Below, piece after piece: positions 16,085 through 26,139 of a DNA stretch of 64,000 bases. The stretch lies in NCBI RefSeq assembly GCF_028737315.1, contig NZ_JAQZAO010000008.1:1-64000 (forward strand), read 5' to 3'. Source of the stretch: Actinomycetospora lemnae. GTDB lineage: Bacteria > Actinomycetota > Actinomycetes > Mycobacteriales > Pseudonocardiaceae. The position numbers and the translations under genes were made by a program. How positions within the stretch are numbered: position 1 is the first letter of the stretch; the number at the start of each line of letters is the position of its first letter. A model generated the notes under the pieces. It was not told the DNA's origin. It did not search any database and worked only from the letters and a program-made list of their open reading frames with translations.

Positions 16085-16899
16085 GAGGCCTCCCGGACCG
16101 TGGTCATCTCGGTGAGCCAGCCGTCGATGGCGGCGGCGGCGTCCGGCAGCTCCTCCATCGGGTAGTGCCCGATGCCCGCGAGCACCGTGCACCGCCCGCC
16201 CGGCACGAGCGCCGCCGCCGCGCGGACCCGCGCGACGTCGAGCCACAGGTCGTCGTCGCCGACGACGAGGTGGGTCGGGCAGGTGACGCGGGGCAGCTGC
16301 TCGCGCAGGTCGTGGGTGGCCCAGCCGATGAGGTCGGAGGTGGACACGGCCGGATCCTCGCGCCGGTGCATCGTCGCGATGAGCTCGGCCCGCTCCCGGG
16401 GCACGTCGCGACCGACGACCGCGAGCGTCCCGAGGTAGGTGCGGTCGCCACGACTGGGGGCCGCGACGTCGGACAGCTCGCGGCGCAGCCCGCGCACCGA
16501 AGGCCGGCCGCCGGTGTGGGCGTCGGCGGCCATCGCGACGACGGCGGCGAGCTGCTCCGACGCGCGGACCGCGACGTCGAGGGCGATCTTGCCGCCGATC
16601 GAGCAGCCGACGACCGCGGGCCGTCGCAGTCCGAGGTGCGCGACCAGCTCGAGGCACCAGGCGGCGTAGGCGCCGAGGTCGGTGACCGGCCCGCCCGGCG
16701 CCGGCTCGGAGCGGCCGTGTCCGGGCAGGTCGGGCACGACGACCCGGTGTCCGCGCGCGGCGAGGGCGGGCGCGGCGTGACGCCACTGGACCCCGCTCTG
16801 TCCGGCGGTGTGCAGGCAGAGCACGGGCGGGGCGTCGGGGTCACCGTGCTGCTCGACGAAGGCGAGGCCGCCACCGATCGTCAGGTAGTCGGCACGCAT
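16081..16899 (-). CDS. Alpha/beta-fold hydrolase
   Basis: A 272-aa hydrolase with a full triad. The nucleophile elbow is GCSIGGK near 95-101, an acid candidate is in VVGDDDLWLD near 213-222, and the His is in GIGHYPMEE near 243-251; the oxyanion region is LCLHTAGQSG near 27-36. It resembles the 3-oxoadipate enol-lactonase/carboxylesterase branch by motif, but the reaction is not assigned. The ATG at 16899 overlaps the stop of the upstream MaoC-SCP2 gene (ATGA) and its own stop overlaps the ligase start, so translation is coupled on both sides. Confidence 0.9.
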   Translation of the reverse strand: MRADYLTIGGGLAFVEQHGDPDAPPVLCLHTAGQSGVQWRHAAPALAARGHRVVVPDLPGHGRSEPAPGGPVTDLGAYAAWCLELVAHLGLRRPAVVGCSIGGKIALDVAVRASEQLAAVVAMAADAHTGGRPSVRGLRRELSDVAAPSRGDRTYLGTLAVVGRDVPRERAELIATMHRREDPAVSTSDLIGWATHDLREQLPRVTCPTHLVVGDDDLWLDVARVRAAAALVPGGRCTVLAGIGHYPMEELPDAAAAIDGWLTEMTTVREAS

Positions 16900-17723
16900 C
16901 AGGCGATCTCCCGGGCGGCGTCGACGAGGCGGTGGAGCGCGGCGGTCAGCCGCAGGTACTCGTAACCGTCGCCGGTGACGGTGAAGCGCCCGGCCATCGC
17001 CAGGCGCATGAAGGGGTTCTCGGGCGCCTCGACGATCTCGAGCCACGTCGCCGCGTCGGCGCCGAGGGTGAACGTGGCGCCGCGCGGGGCGCGCCGGGTG
17101 ACCTCGATGACGCGGCCGCGGTAGACGCGCAGGTGGACCTCGTCGTCCTCGCAGCGCAGGCCGACCGTGCCGTCCCAGCTGGCGAGGTCCTCGGCGAGGT
17201 CGGCACGGGCGGCGAGCGCCTCGGCCCACGGCACGGTGCCGAAGGCGCGGACCACGGGATCGGGGCCGGCGCCGCGGGCCCGGAGGAGCGCGGTGGTCGT
17301 GCCCTCCTGGACGGTCTCGCCCTCGTCCAGCAGCCGCATGTGCCGCGTGACGACCCCGCGATCGCCCGAGGAGGTGCGCCGGCACCGGACGATGGTGACC
17401 TCCAGGGTCAGCACGTCGCCCACGCGGACGGGGCGCCGGTAGGCCCAGTGGGTGTCGAGCAGCCCGAGCACCGCGTCGCCGTGGATGCCGAGCCGCTGCA
17501 GCAGGCCCATCGCCACCGCGACGCCGAACGGTCCCTGCAGCACGGCGTCGGGGCCGGCGTGCAGCGGGTGGTCGTCGCCGCTGATCCGCGTGAAGTCGGC
17601 GAGGTCGTCGGCCGTGACCGGGCGCGGCGGGCTCGTCCACCGCTGCCCCACCGCGAAGTCCTCGAACCACCGGTCGCCGGCGGCCGGGGACGTCGTGCCC
17701 CTCCGCTCGTCGAGCTCCGTCAC
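16899..17723 (-). CDS. MaoC-like hydratase fused to an SCP2-like domain
   Basis: A 274-aa first gene of the operon. Residues 10-150 form a hot-dog fold with the hydratase-2-type active segment FTRISGDDHPLHAGPDA. The C-terminal 100 residues resemble an SCP2 sterol-carrier/lipid-binding domain (GTVGLRCEDDEVHLRVYRG...MAGRFTVTGDGYEYLRL). This suggests hydration of an enoyl-CoA made from the ligase product. The GTG at 17723 is preferred, with GGAGG about 6 nt upstream; a TTG at 17765 is in frame, but using it would translate through the operator. Confidence 0.82.
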   Translation of the reverse strand: MTELDERRGTTSPAAGDRWFEDFAVGQRWTSPPRPVTADDLADFTRISGDDHPLHAGPDAVLQGPFGVAVAMGLLQRLGIHGDAVLGLLDTHWAYRRPVRVGDVLTLEVTIVRCRRTSSGDRGVVTRHMRLLDEGETVQEGTTTALLRARGAGPDPVVRAFGTVPWAEALAARADLAEDLASWDGTVGLRCEDDEVHLRVYRGRVIEVTRRAPRGATFTLGADAATWLEIVEAPENPFMRLAMAGRFTVTGDGYEYLRLTAALHRLVDAAREIA

Positions 17724-17739
17724 CCAGGCCTCCGCCCCG

Positions 17740-17761
17740 CACACGAACGACTGTTCGTGTG
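17740..17761. promoter_or_regulatory. Perfect palindromic operator CACACGAAC-N4-GTTCGTGTG
   Basis: A 22-bp inverted repeat with 9-bp perfect arms lies between the MaoC-SCP2 gene (minus) and the tetR gene (plus), 16 bp from the operon start codon. Its core ACGAAC-N4-GTTCGT is repeated at 18491-18514 in front of the MFS gene. The adjacent TetR is the likely binder. Confidence 0.8.
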
Positions 17762-17813
17762 CCAATCCACCACTTCGCCCGCCGATGCGTCAAGGCGGGC
17801 CCCCGCGCGCCTC

Positions 17814-17819
17814 TAGGGT
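17814..17819 (+). promoter_or_regulatory. -10 box TAGGGT, leaderless promoter candidate
   Basis: TAGGGT ends 7 nt before the GTG at 17827 of the tetR gene, the same spacing as five other starts in the window. An alternative in-frame GTG at 17818 overlaps this box and is therefore unlikely to be used. Confidence 0.5.
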
Positions 17820-17826
17820 GGACGAC

Positions 17827-18447
17827 GTGAACGCGCGTTCGACGGCCTCGCTCGTCGGGGACACCGGCCGGGGCAACGAGGCGGCGATCCTCAACGCCGC
17901 CCTCGCGGCGTTCGGGGACAAGGGGTTCCACGGTGCCTCGATGCGCGACGTCGCGCGCGGCGCCGGCACGAGCCTGTCGAACCTCTACAACTACTTCCCC
18001 TCGAAGTCGCGGCTGCTGGCCGAGGTGCTGCGCCACGCCAACGACGAGCTCGTCACGCGGCTGCACGTCGCGGTCGACGACGCCGGCGACGACGCGGTGT
18101 CGCGGATGCGCGAGGCGGTCCGGGCCTACGTGCGGTTCGTGGTCGACCACCAGCTCGCGATGGTCGTGTCCACCAACGAGGTCCGCTACCTGGCCGGTGA
18201 GGACCGGGAGCGCCTGGTCGTCGACCGCGACGCGACCCAGGCGGTGTTCGAGCAGATCGTCGAGCAGGGGGTGGCGTCCGGCGAGTTCCGCACGCCCTTC
18301 CCCGCCGACGCGGCGCGCACCGTGCTCTCGGCGCTCGCCGGGGTCGCGCAGTGGTACCGACCGGACGGGCGCCTCTCGCGCGGCCAGCTCGCCGAGCAGC
18401 AGGCGCGCTACGCCCTCGCGCTGCTGGAGAGCCCGCTCGCCCGCTGA
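17827..18447 (+). CDS. TetR-family regulator of the adjacent catabolic operon
   Basis: A 206-aa protein. The HTH MRDVARGAGTSLSNLYNYFPSK is near residues 37-58; the C-terminus is helical (residues 75-205), as in KstR/FadR-type TetRs that sense acyl-CoA thioesters. It is divergent from the MaoC-SCP2/hydrolase/ligase/dehydrogenase operon and upstream of an MFS gene. The two palindromes with an identical core (17740-17761 and 18491-18514) place both targets under this protein. A CoA-ester ligand made by the ligase is a reasonable inference. Confidence 0.88.
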   Translation: MNARSTASLVGDTGRGNEAAILNAALAAFGDKGFHGASMRDVARGAGTSLSNLYNYFPSKSRLLAEVLRHANDELVTRLHVAVDDAGDDAVSRMREAVRAYVRFVVDHQLAMVVSTNEVRYLAGEDRERLVVDRDATQAVFEQIVEQGVASGEFRTPFPADAARTVLSALAGVAQWYRPDGRLSRGQLAEQQARYALALLESPLAR

Positions 18448-18490
18448 CGCTCGCGCGCCGACGCTTGCCGCGAGCGCGGCCGCGCTTCTA

Positions 18491-18514
18491 CGGTACGAAC
18501 GATCGTTCGTACCG
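18491..18514. promoter_or_regulatory. 24-bp perfect palindrome upstream of the MFS gene
   Basis: Arms CGGTACGAACGA and TCGTTCGTACCG are exact reverse complements, centred 44 bp upstream of the MFS start. The central 16 bp read ACGAAC-GATC-GTTCGT, the same core as the operator at 17740-17761, while the outer bases differ. This shows selection on the core and links the transporter to the TetR regulon. Confidence 0.85.
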
Positions 18515-18545
18515 ACGCGATGTCGCGACCCGAGGGGCTACCGCC

Positions 18546-19937
18546 GTGACCCAGAACCGTCCCCCTGCACCGGCTGCGCCATCCGCGGGGCCACCTCGCA
18601 TGGGGCGGCTCGCGACCGCCGCCGTGTTCGCCACGACCCTCGAGTGGTTCGACTTCCTCATCTACGCCACCGCGGCCGCGCTGGTCCTCGGGCCGCAGTT
18701 CTTCCCGTCGTCGAACCCCGTCGCCGGGACGCTGGCGTCGTTCGCGACGTTCGCCGTCGGCTTCGTCGCGCGGCCCCTCGGCGGCATCCTCGCCGGTCAC
18801 GCGGGCGACAGGTACGGCCGCAAGCCCCCGCTGGTCGCCGCGATGCTCGTCATGGGCGTGGCGACGTTCGCCATCGGCGTGCTGCCGACGTACGCGAGCA
18901 TCGGGGTCTGGGCGCCGATCCTGCTCGTCGTCGCCCGGCTCGTGCAGGGCCTCGGCGTCGGCGCGCAGTGGGGCGGGGCGGCCCTGCTCCTCACCGAGCA
19001 CGCGCCGCCGGAGCGCCGCGGGTTCTACGGGAGCCTCGTGCAGACCGGCGCCGTGCTCGGGGCCGTCGCCGGCAACCTGTTCTTCCTCGTGCTCACCGCG
19101 ACCCTGTCCGACGAGCAGTTCACGAGCTGGGGCTGGCGCGTGCCGTTCCTGTCCGGGCTGGTCCTCGTGCTCATCGGCATGTACGTGCAGCTCAAGATCG
19201 AGGACACGCCGGTCTTCCGGGCGATGCGCGAGAGCTCGGCGGCCGCGCAGCGCGAGGCCGGGCTGCGCAAGGCGCCGCTGCTCGAGGCGATCCGCCGCTA
19301 CTGGCGCGAGATCCTGCAGGCCACCGGCGCGTTCTTCGTCGTCAACGCGACCTTCTACATCCTCATCAGCGGCGTGCTCGACTACGCGACCAAGACCGTC
19401 GGCATGTCCCGCACGTCGATCCTGCTCTGCGTCATGGGCGCCGGGCTCACGCAGGTCGTCACGATGCCGTTCTTCGGCGCGCTCACCGACCGGATGGGCA
19501 CCCGCAAGCGGCTCTACCTCGCCGGCACGGTCGGCATGGCGATCTGGGCGTTCCCGCTGTTCTGGCTGATCGACACGGGCTCGGTGCCGCTGGTCTTCCT
19601 CGCCCTGCTGGTCGGGTTCACGATCCACGCGACGATGTACGGGCCGCAGGCCACGCTCTACGCCGAGATGTTCCCCGCCGACGTCCGCTACTCGGGTGCC
19701 TCGCTGGGCTACCAGTTCGCGTCGGTGTTCGCGGGCGGCCTGGCGCCGTTCGTCATGACCGCGCTGCTCGCGGCGACCGGCGCGTCCTGGTCGGTGTCGC
19801 TCTACATCATCGGCACGGCGGCGCTGACGTTCCTCGCGGTGATCACCATCCGCGAGCGGTTCCGCCGGGACCTCTACCAGACGTCGCAGGACGAGGACGC
19901 CGATTCCTCCGCGGCGCAGTCGGTGCGCGCCGGCTGA
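18546..19937 (+). CDS. MFS transporter, metabolite:H+ symporter (MHS) type
   Basis: A 463-aa, 12-TM permease of the same subfamily as the gene at 12016. It has TTLEWFDFLIYATAAALV in TM1, RPLGGILAGHAGDRYGRK in loop 2-3 and LVQGLGVGAQWGGAALLLTEHAPPERRG after TM4 (read in two parts). The GTG at 18546 follows the perfect palindrome at 18491-18514, so it is probably induced together with the divergent catabolic operon and imports the substrate. It ends in a hydrophilic acidic tail. A strong hairpin lies 49 bp after its stop. Confidence 0.9.
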   Translation: MTQNRPPAPAAPSAGPPRMGRLATAAVFATTLEWFDFLIYATAAALVLGPQFFPSSNPVAGTLASFATFAVGFVARPLGGILAGHAGDRYGRKPPLVAAMLVMGVATFAIGVLPTYASIGVWAPILLVVARLVQGLGVGAQWGGAALLLTEHAPPERRGFYGSLVQTGAVLGAVAGNLFFLVLTATLSDEQFTSWGWRVPFLSGLVLVLIGMYVQLKIEDTPVFRAMRESSAAAQREAGLRKAPLLEAIRRYWREILQATGAFFVVNATFYILISGVLDYATKTVGMSRTSILLCVMGAGLTQVVTMPFFGALTDRMGTRKRLYLAGTVGMAIWAFPLFWLIDTGSVPLVFLALLVGFTIHATMYGPQATLYAEMFPADVRYSGASLGYQFASVFAGGLAPFVMTALLAATGASWSVSLYIIGTAALTFLAVITIRERFRRDLYQTSQDEDADSSAAQSVRAG

Positions 19938-19986
19938 GCCTCGCTCCACCCCCGGCCACCACCACGGCACCAAACCCCGGCACGAC

Positions 19987-20020
19987 GAAGGGCCCGCACC
20001 CCTCGGGGTGCGGGCCCTTC
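19987..20020. terminator. Bidirectional hairpin terminator
   Basis: A 16-bp perfect stem (GAAGGGCCCGCACCCC and its complement) with a 2-base nominal loop lies between the convergent MFS and groEL genes. There is no long T tract, as usual in GC-rich actinobacteria. Confidence 0.8.
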
Positions 20021-20040
20021 GCGTGAGGCTCAGGCGTGGA

Positions 20041-21858
<1,818 letters not shown>

Positions 21859-23589
21859 TCAGACGATGAGCAGCACGAGCACGACGACGAGCAGCAGCAC
21901 GACCGCCCCTGCGATGACCAGGACCACCGGCCGCGGTCCCGGCCCGCCGCCGCGGGTGAAGGAGCCGTCCCGATCGGGCGGCAAGGGATCGCGCAGGCGC
22001 ATCGGAGGTGCCACCGACGAGCGCGTCAGCGGCCCCGGTGGGGCGCCGGGCGGCGCCGGGAAGGAGCCCGACCTCCCGCCGCCGGGGGTCGGGCCGCTGC
22101 CCGTGCCGAAGACCTGACCCGGGCCCGGGGCGGCGAAGGGGCCGGACGGTGGCGCAGCGCTCGGCGGCGTCGCCGGTGGTCCGCCGCGGGGCGGGGTCGG
22201 CGGTGGGACCGGCCGCCCGCGCGGTGCGCCCGACGTGCCCTGTGCGCCGGGAGAGGCGCTCGTCCGCTCCTCGTCGGCGGCCGCGGCCGTCGACGATGCG
22301 CCCGGGAGCGCGGTCTCGGTCGCCGATCCGGCGGCGCGACCGGTGTCCTCGGAAGACACCTCGTCGGCGCTCGACGCCGACCCCGCCGAGCCCGACCGAC
22401 CGTTCCGACCGGCGCCCGCCGATCCAGCCGGAGCCGCCGGCGGCCCCGCAGCGGTGGGCGGCACGGCGCCGGCCGGCGGCACGGCAGAGACCGGTGCCGC
22501 CGCCGCGGGCGGGACGGACGGGGCCGGGGGCACCGACGCGGCCCGCGGCACCGACGCGACCGGTGGCACCGGGCGCGCGATCGGGGCACCGCGCCCGGAG
22601 GGACCGGCCGGCACGGGCGGCACCCCGCGGCCGAAGGGCCCGGTCGGCGGTCCGCCCGGACCCGACGGTGGCCGCGCACCCGCGACCGGGCGCCGCGCCG
22701 GGCCGGCACCGGCACCGGGCCCCGGGCCGACGAGGGGCGCCGGGCCGGGCCCCGTCAGCGCGCCCCGGGCCGCCTCGATGACCGCGCTCGCGGACCCGTG
22801 GCGTCGGGGGCGGTCGGGGTCCATCCCGCGATGGATGACGTCGTCGACGCGGGGGTCGAGGGCGCCGAGGTCGGCGACCGACGGGACCTCGCCCGCGAGG
22901 TGGCCGTCGATGACCTCGGTGACCGACCCCAGGTACGGCGCGCGCCCGGTGAGGCAGGTGAACAGCACGCAGGTCAGCGAGTAGACGTCGGTGCGGGCGT
23001 CGACCGGCTCGCCGCGCAGGTGCTCGGGCGCGGCGTAGGTGGGCGAGCCGAGGAAGTCGCCGCCGGAGGTCCGGTGGCCGGTGGCGCCGCGGCGGGTGAG
23101 GCCGAAGTCGGCGAGGTAGACGTGCTCGCCGGCCGACTCCCGCGTCGTCACCAGCACGTTCGCCGGCTTGACGTCGAGGTGCACCAGGCCTCGGGCGTGC
23201 ACGGCGTCCAGGGCGTCGGCGACCTGCCCGAGCAGGCGCAGCGTCCGCGCCACCGTCAGCGGGCGGCCGTCGATGACGCTCGCGAGGTCGGGACCCTCGA
23301 CGTGGCGCATGGCGATGTAGAGGTGGCCGTCGGTCTCGTCGAAGTCGTAGAGCGGGACGACGTGGGCGTGGTCGACGGCGGAGGTGTTGCGGGCCTCGTC
23401 GACGAAGCGCTCGCGGAACTCGCGGTCGGCGGCCAGCGCCTCGTCGATGACCTTGAGCGCCACCCGGCGCCCGAGCCGCGTGTCGGTGGCCCGGTACAGC
23501 ACGCTCATCCCGCCGCGGCCGATGACGCCGTCGACGCGGAAGTGGCCGAGCCGCTGCCCGGTCAGGTCCTGCGTGCTCCGGTCCCCCAC
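21859..23589 (-). CDS. Membrane-anchored Ser/Thr protein kinase (Hanks type)
   Basis: A 576-aa kinase. Glycine loop GRGGMSVLYRA is near 24-34 and the ATP-binding Lys is in ALKVI near 44-48. The catalytic loop is HLDVKPANVL near 140-149 and the Mg loop DFGLT near 165, followed by a GSPTYAAPE activation end near 182-190. Residues about 290-550 are a long Pro/Ala/Ser linker. The protein ends in a single hydrophobic segment (VVLVIAGAVVLLLVVVLVLL), so unlike PknB it has no extracellular sensor and would be tail-anchored with its kinase inside. It starts at GTG 23589, apparently leaderless, and is divergent from moeA. Confidence 0.93.
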   Translation of the reverse strand: MGDRSTQDLTGQRLGHFRVDGVIGRGGMSVLYRATDTRLGRRVALKVIDEALAADREFRERFVDEARNTSAVDHAHVVPLYDFDETDGHLYIAMRHVEGPDLASVIDGRPLTVARTLRLLGQVADALDAVHARGLVHLDVKPANVLVTTRESAGEHVYLADFGLTRRGATGHRTSGGDFLGSPTYAAPEHLRGEPVDARTDVYSLTCVLFTCLTGRAPYLGSVTEVIDGHLAGEVPSVADLGALDPRVDDVIHRGMDPDRPRRHGSASAVIEAARGALTGPGPAPLVGPGPGAGAGPARRPVAGARPPSGPGGPPTGPFGRGVPPVPAGPSGRGAPIARPVPPVASVPRAASVPPAPSVPPAAAAPVSAVPPAGAVPPTAAGPPAAPAGSAGAGRNGRSGSAGSASSADEVSSEDTGRAAGSATETALPGASSTAAAADEERTSASPGAQGTSGAPRGRPVPPPTPPRGGPPATPPSAAPPSGPFAAPGPGQVFGTGSGPTPGGGRSGSFPAPPGAPPGPLTRSSVAPPMRLRDPLPPDRDGSFTRGGGPGPRPVVLVIAGAVVLLLVVVLVLLIV

Positions 23590-23596
23590 GTCGCCG

Positions 23597-23602
23597 ACCC
23601 TA
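23597..23602 (-). promoter_or_regulatory. -10 box TAGGGT, leaderless promoter candidate
   Basis: On the minus strand TAGGGT ends 7 nt before the kinase GTG at 23589, and there is no Shine-Dalgarno sequence between. Confidence 0.55.
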
Positions 23603-23659
23603 ACGCCGCGAGCACCCCGGACCGGGCCGGATCGCGCAGCACCGGCCCCGGGCGGCACG

Positions 23660-25021
23660 ATGCGCGCCGTGACGGGACACGGGCACGGCGCGCAGGGCAG
23701 CCACGGTGGGCACGGGCACGACCACGGCGACCCCGCGGCGATGCGCCCGGTCGCGGAGCACGCCGCCGCCGTCGCCGCGCTGTTCGCCCCGACCGCCACG
23801 GAGTGGGTCCCGCTGGCCGAGGCGCGGGGCCGCGTGCTGGCGCAGGACCTCGTCGCGCCGCACCCCCTGCCGCCGTTCGCGAACTCGGCGATGGACGGCT
23901 ACGCGGTGCGCAGCGCCGACCTCGCCGCCGTGTCCGTCGAGCTGCCCATCGAGCTGCCCGTCGCCGCCGATCTCCCCGCCGGTCGGACCGACGGTCCGGC
24001 GCTCGCGCCCGGCACCGCGCACCGGATCATGACCGGCGCCGCGATGCCCGACGGCGCGGACGCCGTGGTGCAGGTCGAGTGGACCGACGGCGGCACCGAG
24101 CGGGTGCGCGTCGACCGGGCCGTCGAGGCCGGGCAGAACGTGCGCGGGGCCGGCGGCGACGTCACGGCCGGGGAGGTCGTGCTCGAGGCCGGCACGCTGC
24201 TCGGGCCGGCGCAGGTCGGGCTGGCCGCGGCGATCGGCTCCGGCACGCTCCCGGTCCGGCGCCGGCCGCGGGTGCTGGTGCTCTCGACCGGCTCGGAGCT
24301 CGTCGCGCCGGGCGAGCCGCTGCGCCACGGGCAGATCCACGAGTCGAACGGGCCGATGCTCGCCGCCGCGGTCGACGACGCCGGCGGGCGCGCCGAGCTG
24401 CTGCGCTTCGTGCCCGACGACGTCGAGCAGTTCGTCCGCACCCTCGACGACGCCCTCGCCGCGCGCGCCGACGACCCCGTCGACCTCGTCATGACTTCCG
24501 GCGGCGTGAGCGCGGGCGCCTACGAGGTCGTCAAGGACGCGTTCTCCCGGACGCGCAGCGACGAGGGGAGCACGCCGACAGGGGAGCCGGACCGTCGAGA
24601 AGGCCGGGGCGTCACGTTCACCAAGGTGGCGATGCAGCCGGGGATGCCGCAGGGCCTCGGGCACCACGCTGGACCGACGGGCGAGGTGGCCGTGGTGACG
24701 CTGCCCGGCAACCCGGTGAGCTCGCTGGTGTCGTTCGAGGTGTTCGTCCGCCCGGCCCTGCGCGCAGCGTTCGGCCACCCGCAGCCCGAGCGTCCGCGGG
24801 TGCGGGCGCGGCTCGCCGAGGCGCTGGACAAGCCGGCGGGCCGGCGGCAGTTCCGTCGCGGGCGGATCGACGCGGTGGCGGGCACGGTCGCGCCGGTGGG
24901 CGGGGCCGGGTCGCACCTGCTCGCCGCCCTCGCCCGCGCGGACTGCCTGATCGTGGTGGACGAGCAGGTCACGCACGTCGACGCCGGCGAGACCGCGGAG
25001 GTCTGGCTCCTGGACGGGTGA
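23660..25021 (+). CDS. moeA: Molybdopterin molybdenumtransferase MoeA
   Basis: A 453-aa enzyme inserting molybdate into adenylylated molybdopterin. Family motifs: PFANSAMDGYAVRS near 73-86, RIMTGAAMPDGADAVVQVE near 120-138, VLVLSTGSELV near 213-223, MTSGGVSAGAYEVVKD near 278-293 and TLPGNPVSSLVSFE near 349-362. Two oddities: a His/Gly-rich N-terminus (HGHGAQGSHGGHGHDHGD) that could bind metal, and an about 20-residue charged insertion (near 298-317) between the GGVSAG helix and the TFTKVAMQPG strand. The start is ATG 23660 or GTG 23669; neither has a strong ribosome-binding site. The position matches moeA2 near groEL2 in mycobacteria. Confidence 0.93.
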   Translation: MRAVTGHGHGAQGSHGGHGHDHGDPAAMRPVAEHAAAVAALFAPTATEWVPLAEARGRVLAQDLVAPHPLPPFANSAMDGYAVRSADLAAVSVELPIELPVAADLPAGRTDGPALAPGTAHRIMTGAAMPDGADAVVQVEWTDGGTERVRVDRAVEAGQNVRGAGGDVTAGEVVLEAGTLLGPAQVGLAAAIGSGTLPVRRRPRVLVLSTGSELVAPGEPLRHGQIHESNGPMLAAAVDDAGGRAELLRFVPDDVEQFVRTLDDALAARADDPVDLVMTSGGVSAGAYEVVKDAFSRTRSDEGSTPTGEPDRREGRGVTFTKVAMQPGMPQGLGHHAGPTGEVAVVTLPGNPVSSLVSFEVFVRPALRAAFGHPQPERPRVRARLAEALDKPAGRRQFRRGRIDAVAGTVAPVGGAGSHLLAALARADCLIVVDEQVTHVDAGETAEVWLLDG

Positions 25022-25368
25022 GGCCCGGGTGGCTCGATGGAGCCCCCGGCAGGACGGATCGGGCACCGGTCGAGCGTCCCGTCGAGCGGCACCGTTGCAC
25101 CGTTGGGGCGACTCGGCCTTCCGCCGCCGCGCGACATCGGGCACCATGTGTGACAGGTGTCATGGGCCACCGCACGTGTGTCCGGACGCCGCCGGGTGAG
25201 ACCAACCGCTTGTCGCTGGGGAGCGGACGAGCGGTTCCCGGCCGGGGTCGCCGACTCGGGGGTTGGCGGCCCCGGCCCCATCCCCGGGCCTTCCCACTTC
25301 ACTCGCGAGCCGGCCCGAGCCGATAGGTTGCCCGGGCGCGCCGTCGAGAAGAGGGATCCGTACCGACG
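25022..25368. other. 347-bp intergenic region before psd
   Basis: No gene is supported. It contains a TGACA-N2-TGTCA inverted repeat at 25151-25162 and a -10-like TAGGTT at 25324-25329 upstream of psd. The open frames that cross it are shadows with no start signals. Confidence 0.45.
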
Positions 25369-26139
25369 ATGGTCTCGTCCGACCACTCCCCCGCCCAGCA
25401 CGCCGTCCCGACCGGCCCCGCCGGCACCGTGCGTCACGCTCTCGCCCTCGTCCGCGACACGATCCCGCCGCTGCACCCCGGCGGCGCCCCCGTCATCGGT
25501 GCGGTCGCGGTCGCCGCGTTCGGCCTGCGGGCCCTGCGCGGCCGCGGGACCTTCGCGGCGCTGGCGACCACGGCCGGGGTCGCCGCGTTCTTCCGTGCGC
25601 CGAAGCGCACCACGCCCCGCCGCGACGGCATCGCCGTGGCCCCCGCCGACGGCACCGTGAGCCTCGTCGACACGGCCGAGCCGCCCGAGGACCTCGTCGC
25701 CCTCGGCCTGCCGCCCGGCCCGCGCCCGCGGGTCAGCGTCTTCCTGTCGGTGTACGACGTGCACGTCCAGCGCGTGCCGGTCGACGGGCAGGTCCAGGCG
25801 GTCGAGCACCGGCCGGGCGGCTACCTGTCGGCCGACCTCCCCGCGGCCAGCGACACCAACGCGCGCACCGCGCTCTGGGTGCACGGCACCGACGGGCACG
25901 ACCTCGTGGTCCTGCAGATCGCCGGGCTCGTGGCGCGCCGGATCGTGTGCGACGCCGCGGCCGGCGACGAGGTCCGGGCGGGCGAGGTCTACGGGCTCAT
26001 CCGGTTCGGGTCGCGGGTCGACCTGCTGCTGCCGCCGGGCAGCACGATCCACGTCGAGCCCGGCCAGCGCGCCGTGGGCGGCGAGACGGTGCTGGCGGAC
26101 CTGCCGGCCGCCGACCGACCCGGTACCGGCACACGATGA
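25369..26139 (+). CDS. psd: Phosphatidylserine decarboxylase proenzyme
   Basis: A 256-aa enzyme converting phosphatidylserine to phosphatidylethanolamine. It self-cleaves at a Gly-Ser bond to make the pyruvoyl group; the site is PPGSTIHVEPGQ near 222-233. The catalytic region APADGTVSLVD is near 93-103 and the conserved VFLSVYDVHVQRVP near 124-137. One hydrophobic segment near the N-terminus fits membrane association. The stop overlaps the pssA start (ATGA), so synthesis of the two enzymes is coupled. ATG 25369 is taken as the start; a GAAGAGGG sequence lies about 15 nt upstream. Confidence 0.95.
   Translation: MVSSDHSPAQHAVPTGPAGTVRHALALVRDTIPPLHPGGAPVIGAVAVAAFGLRALRGRGTFAALATTAGVAAFFRAPKRTTPRRDGIAVAPADGTVSLVDTAEPPEDLVALGLPPGPRPRVSVFLSVYDVHVQRVPVDGQVQAVEHRPGGYLSADLPAASDTNARTALWVHGTDGHDLVVLQIAGLVARRIVCDAAAGDEVRAGEVYGLIRFGSRVDLLLPPGSTIHVEPGQRAVGGETVLADLPAADRPGTGTR

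Noticed and set aside
12016..19937. Efflux and resistance role for the two MFS proteins.
   Set aside because: Both carry metabolite:H+ symporter signatures and sit with catabolic genes, which favours import.
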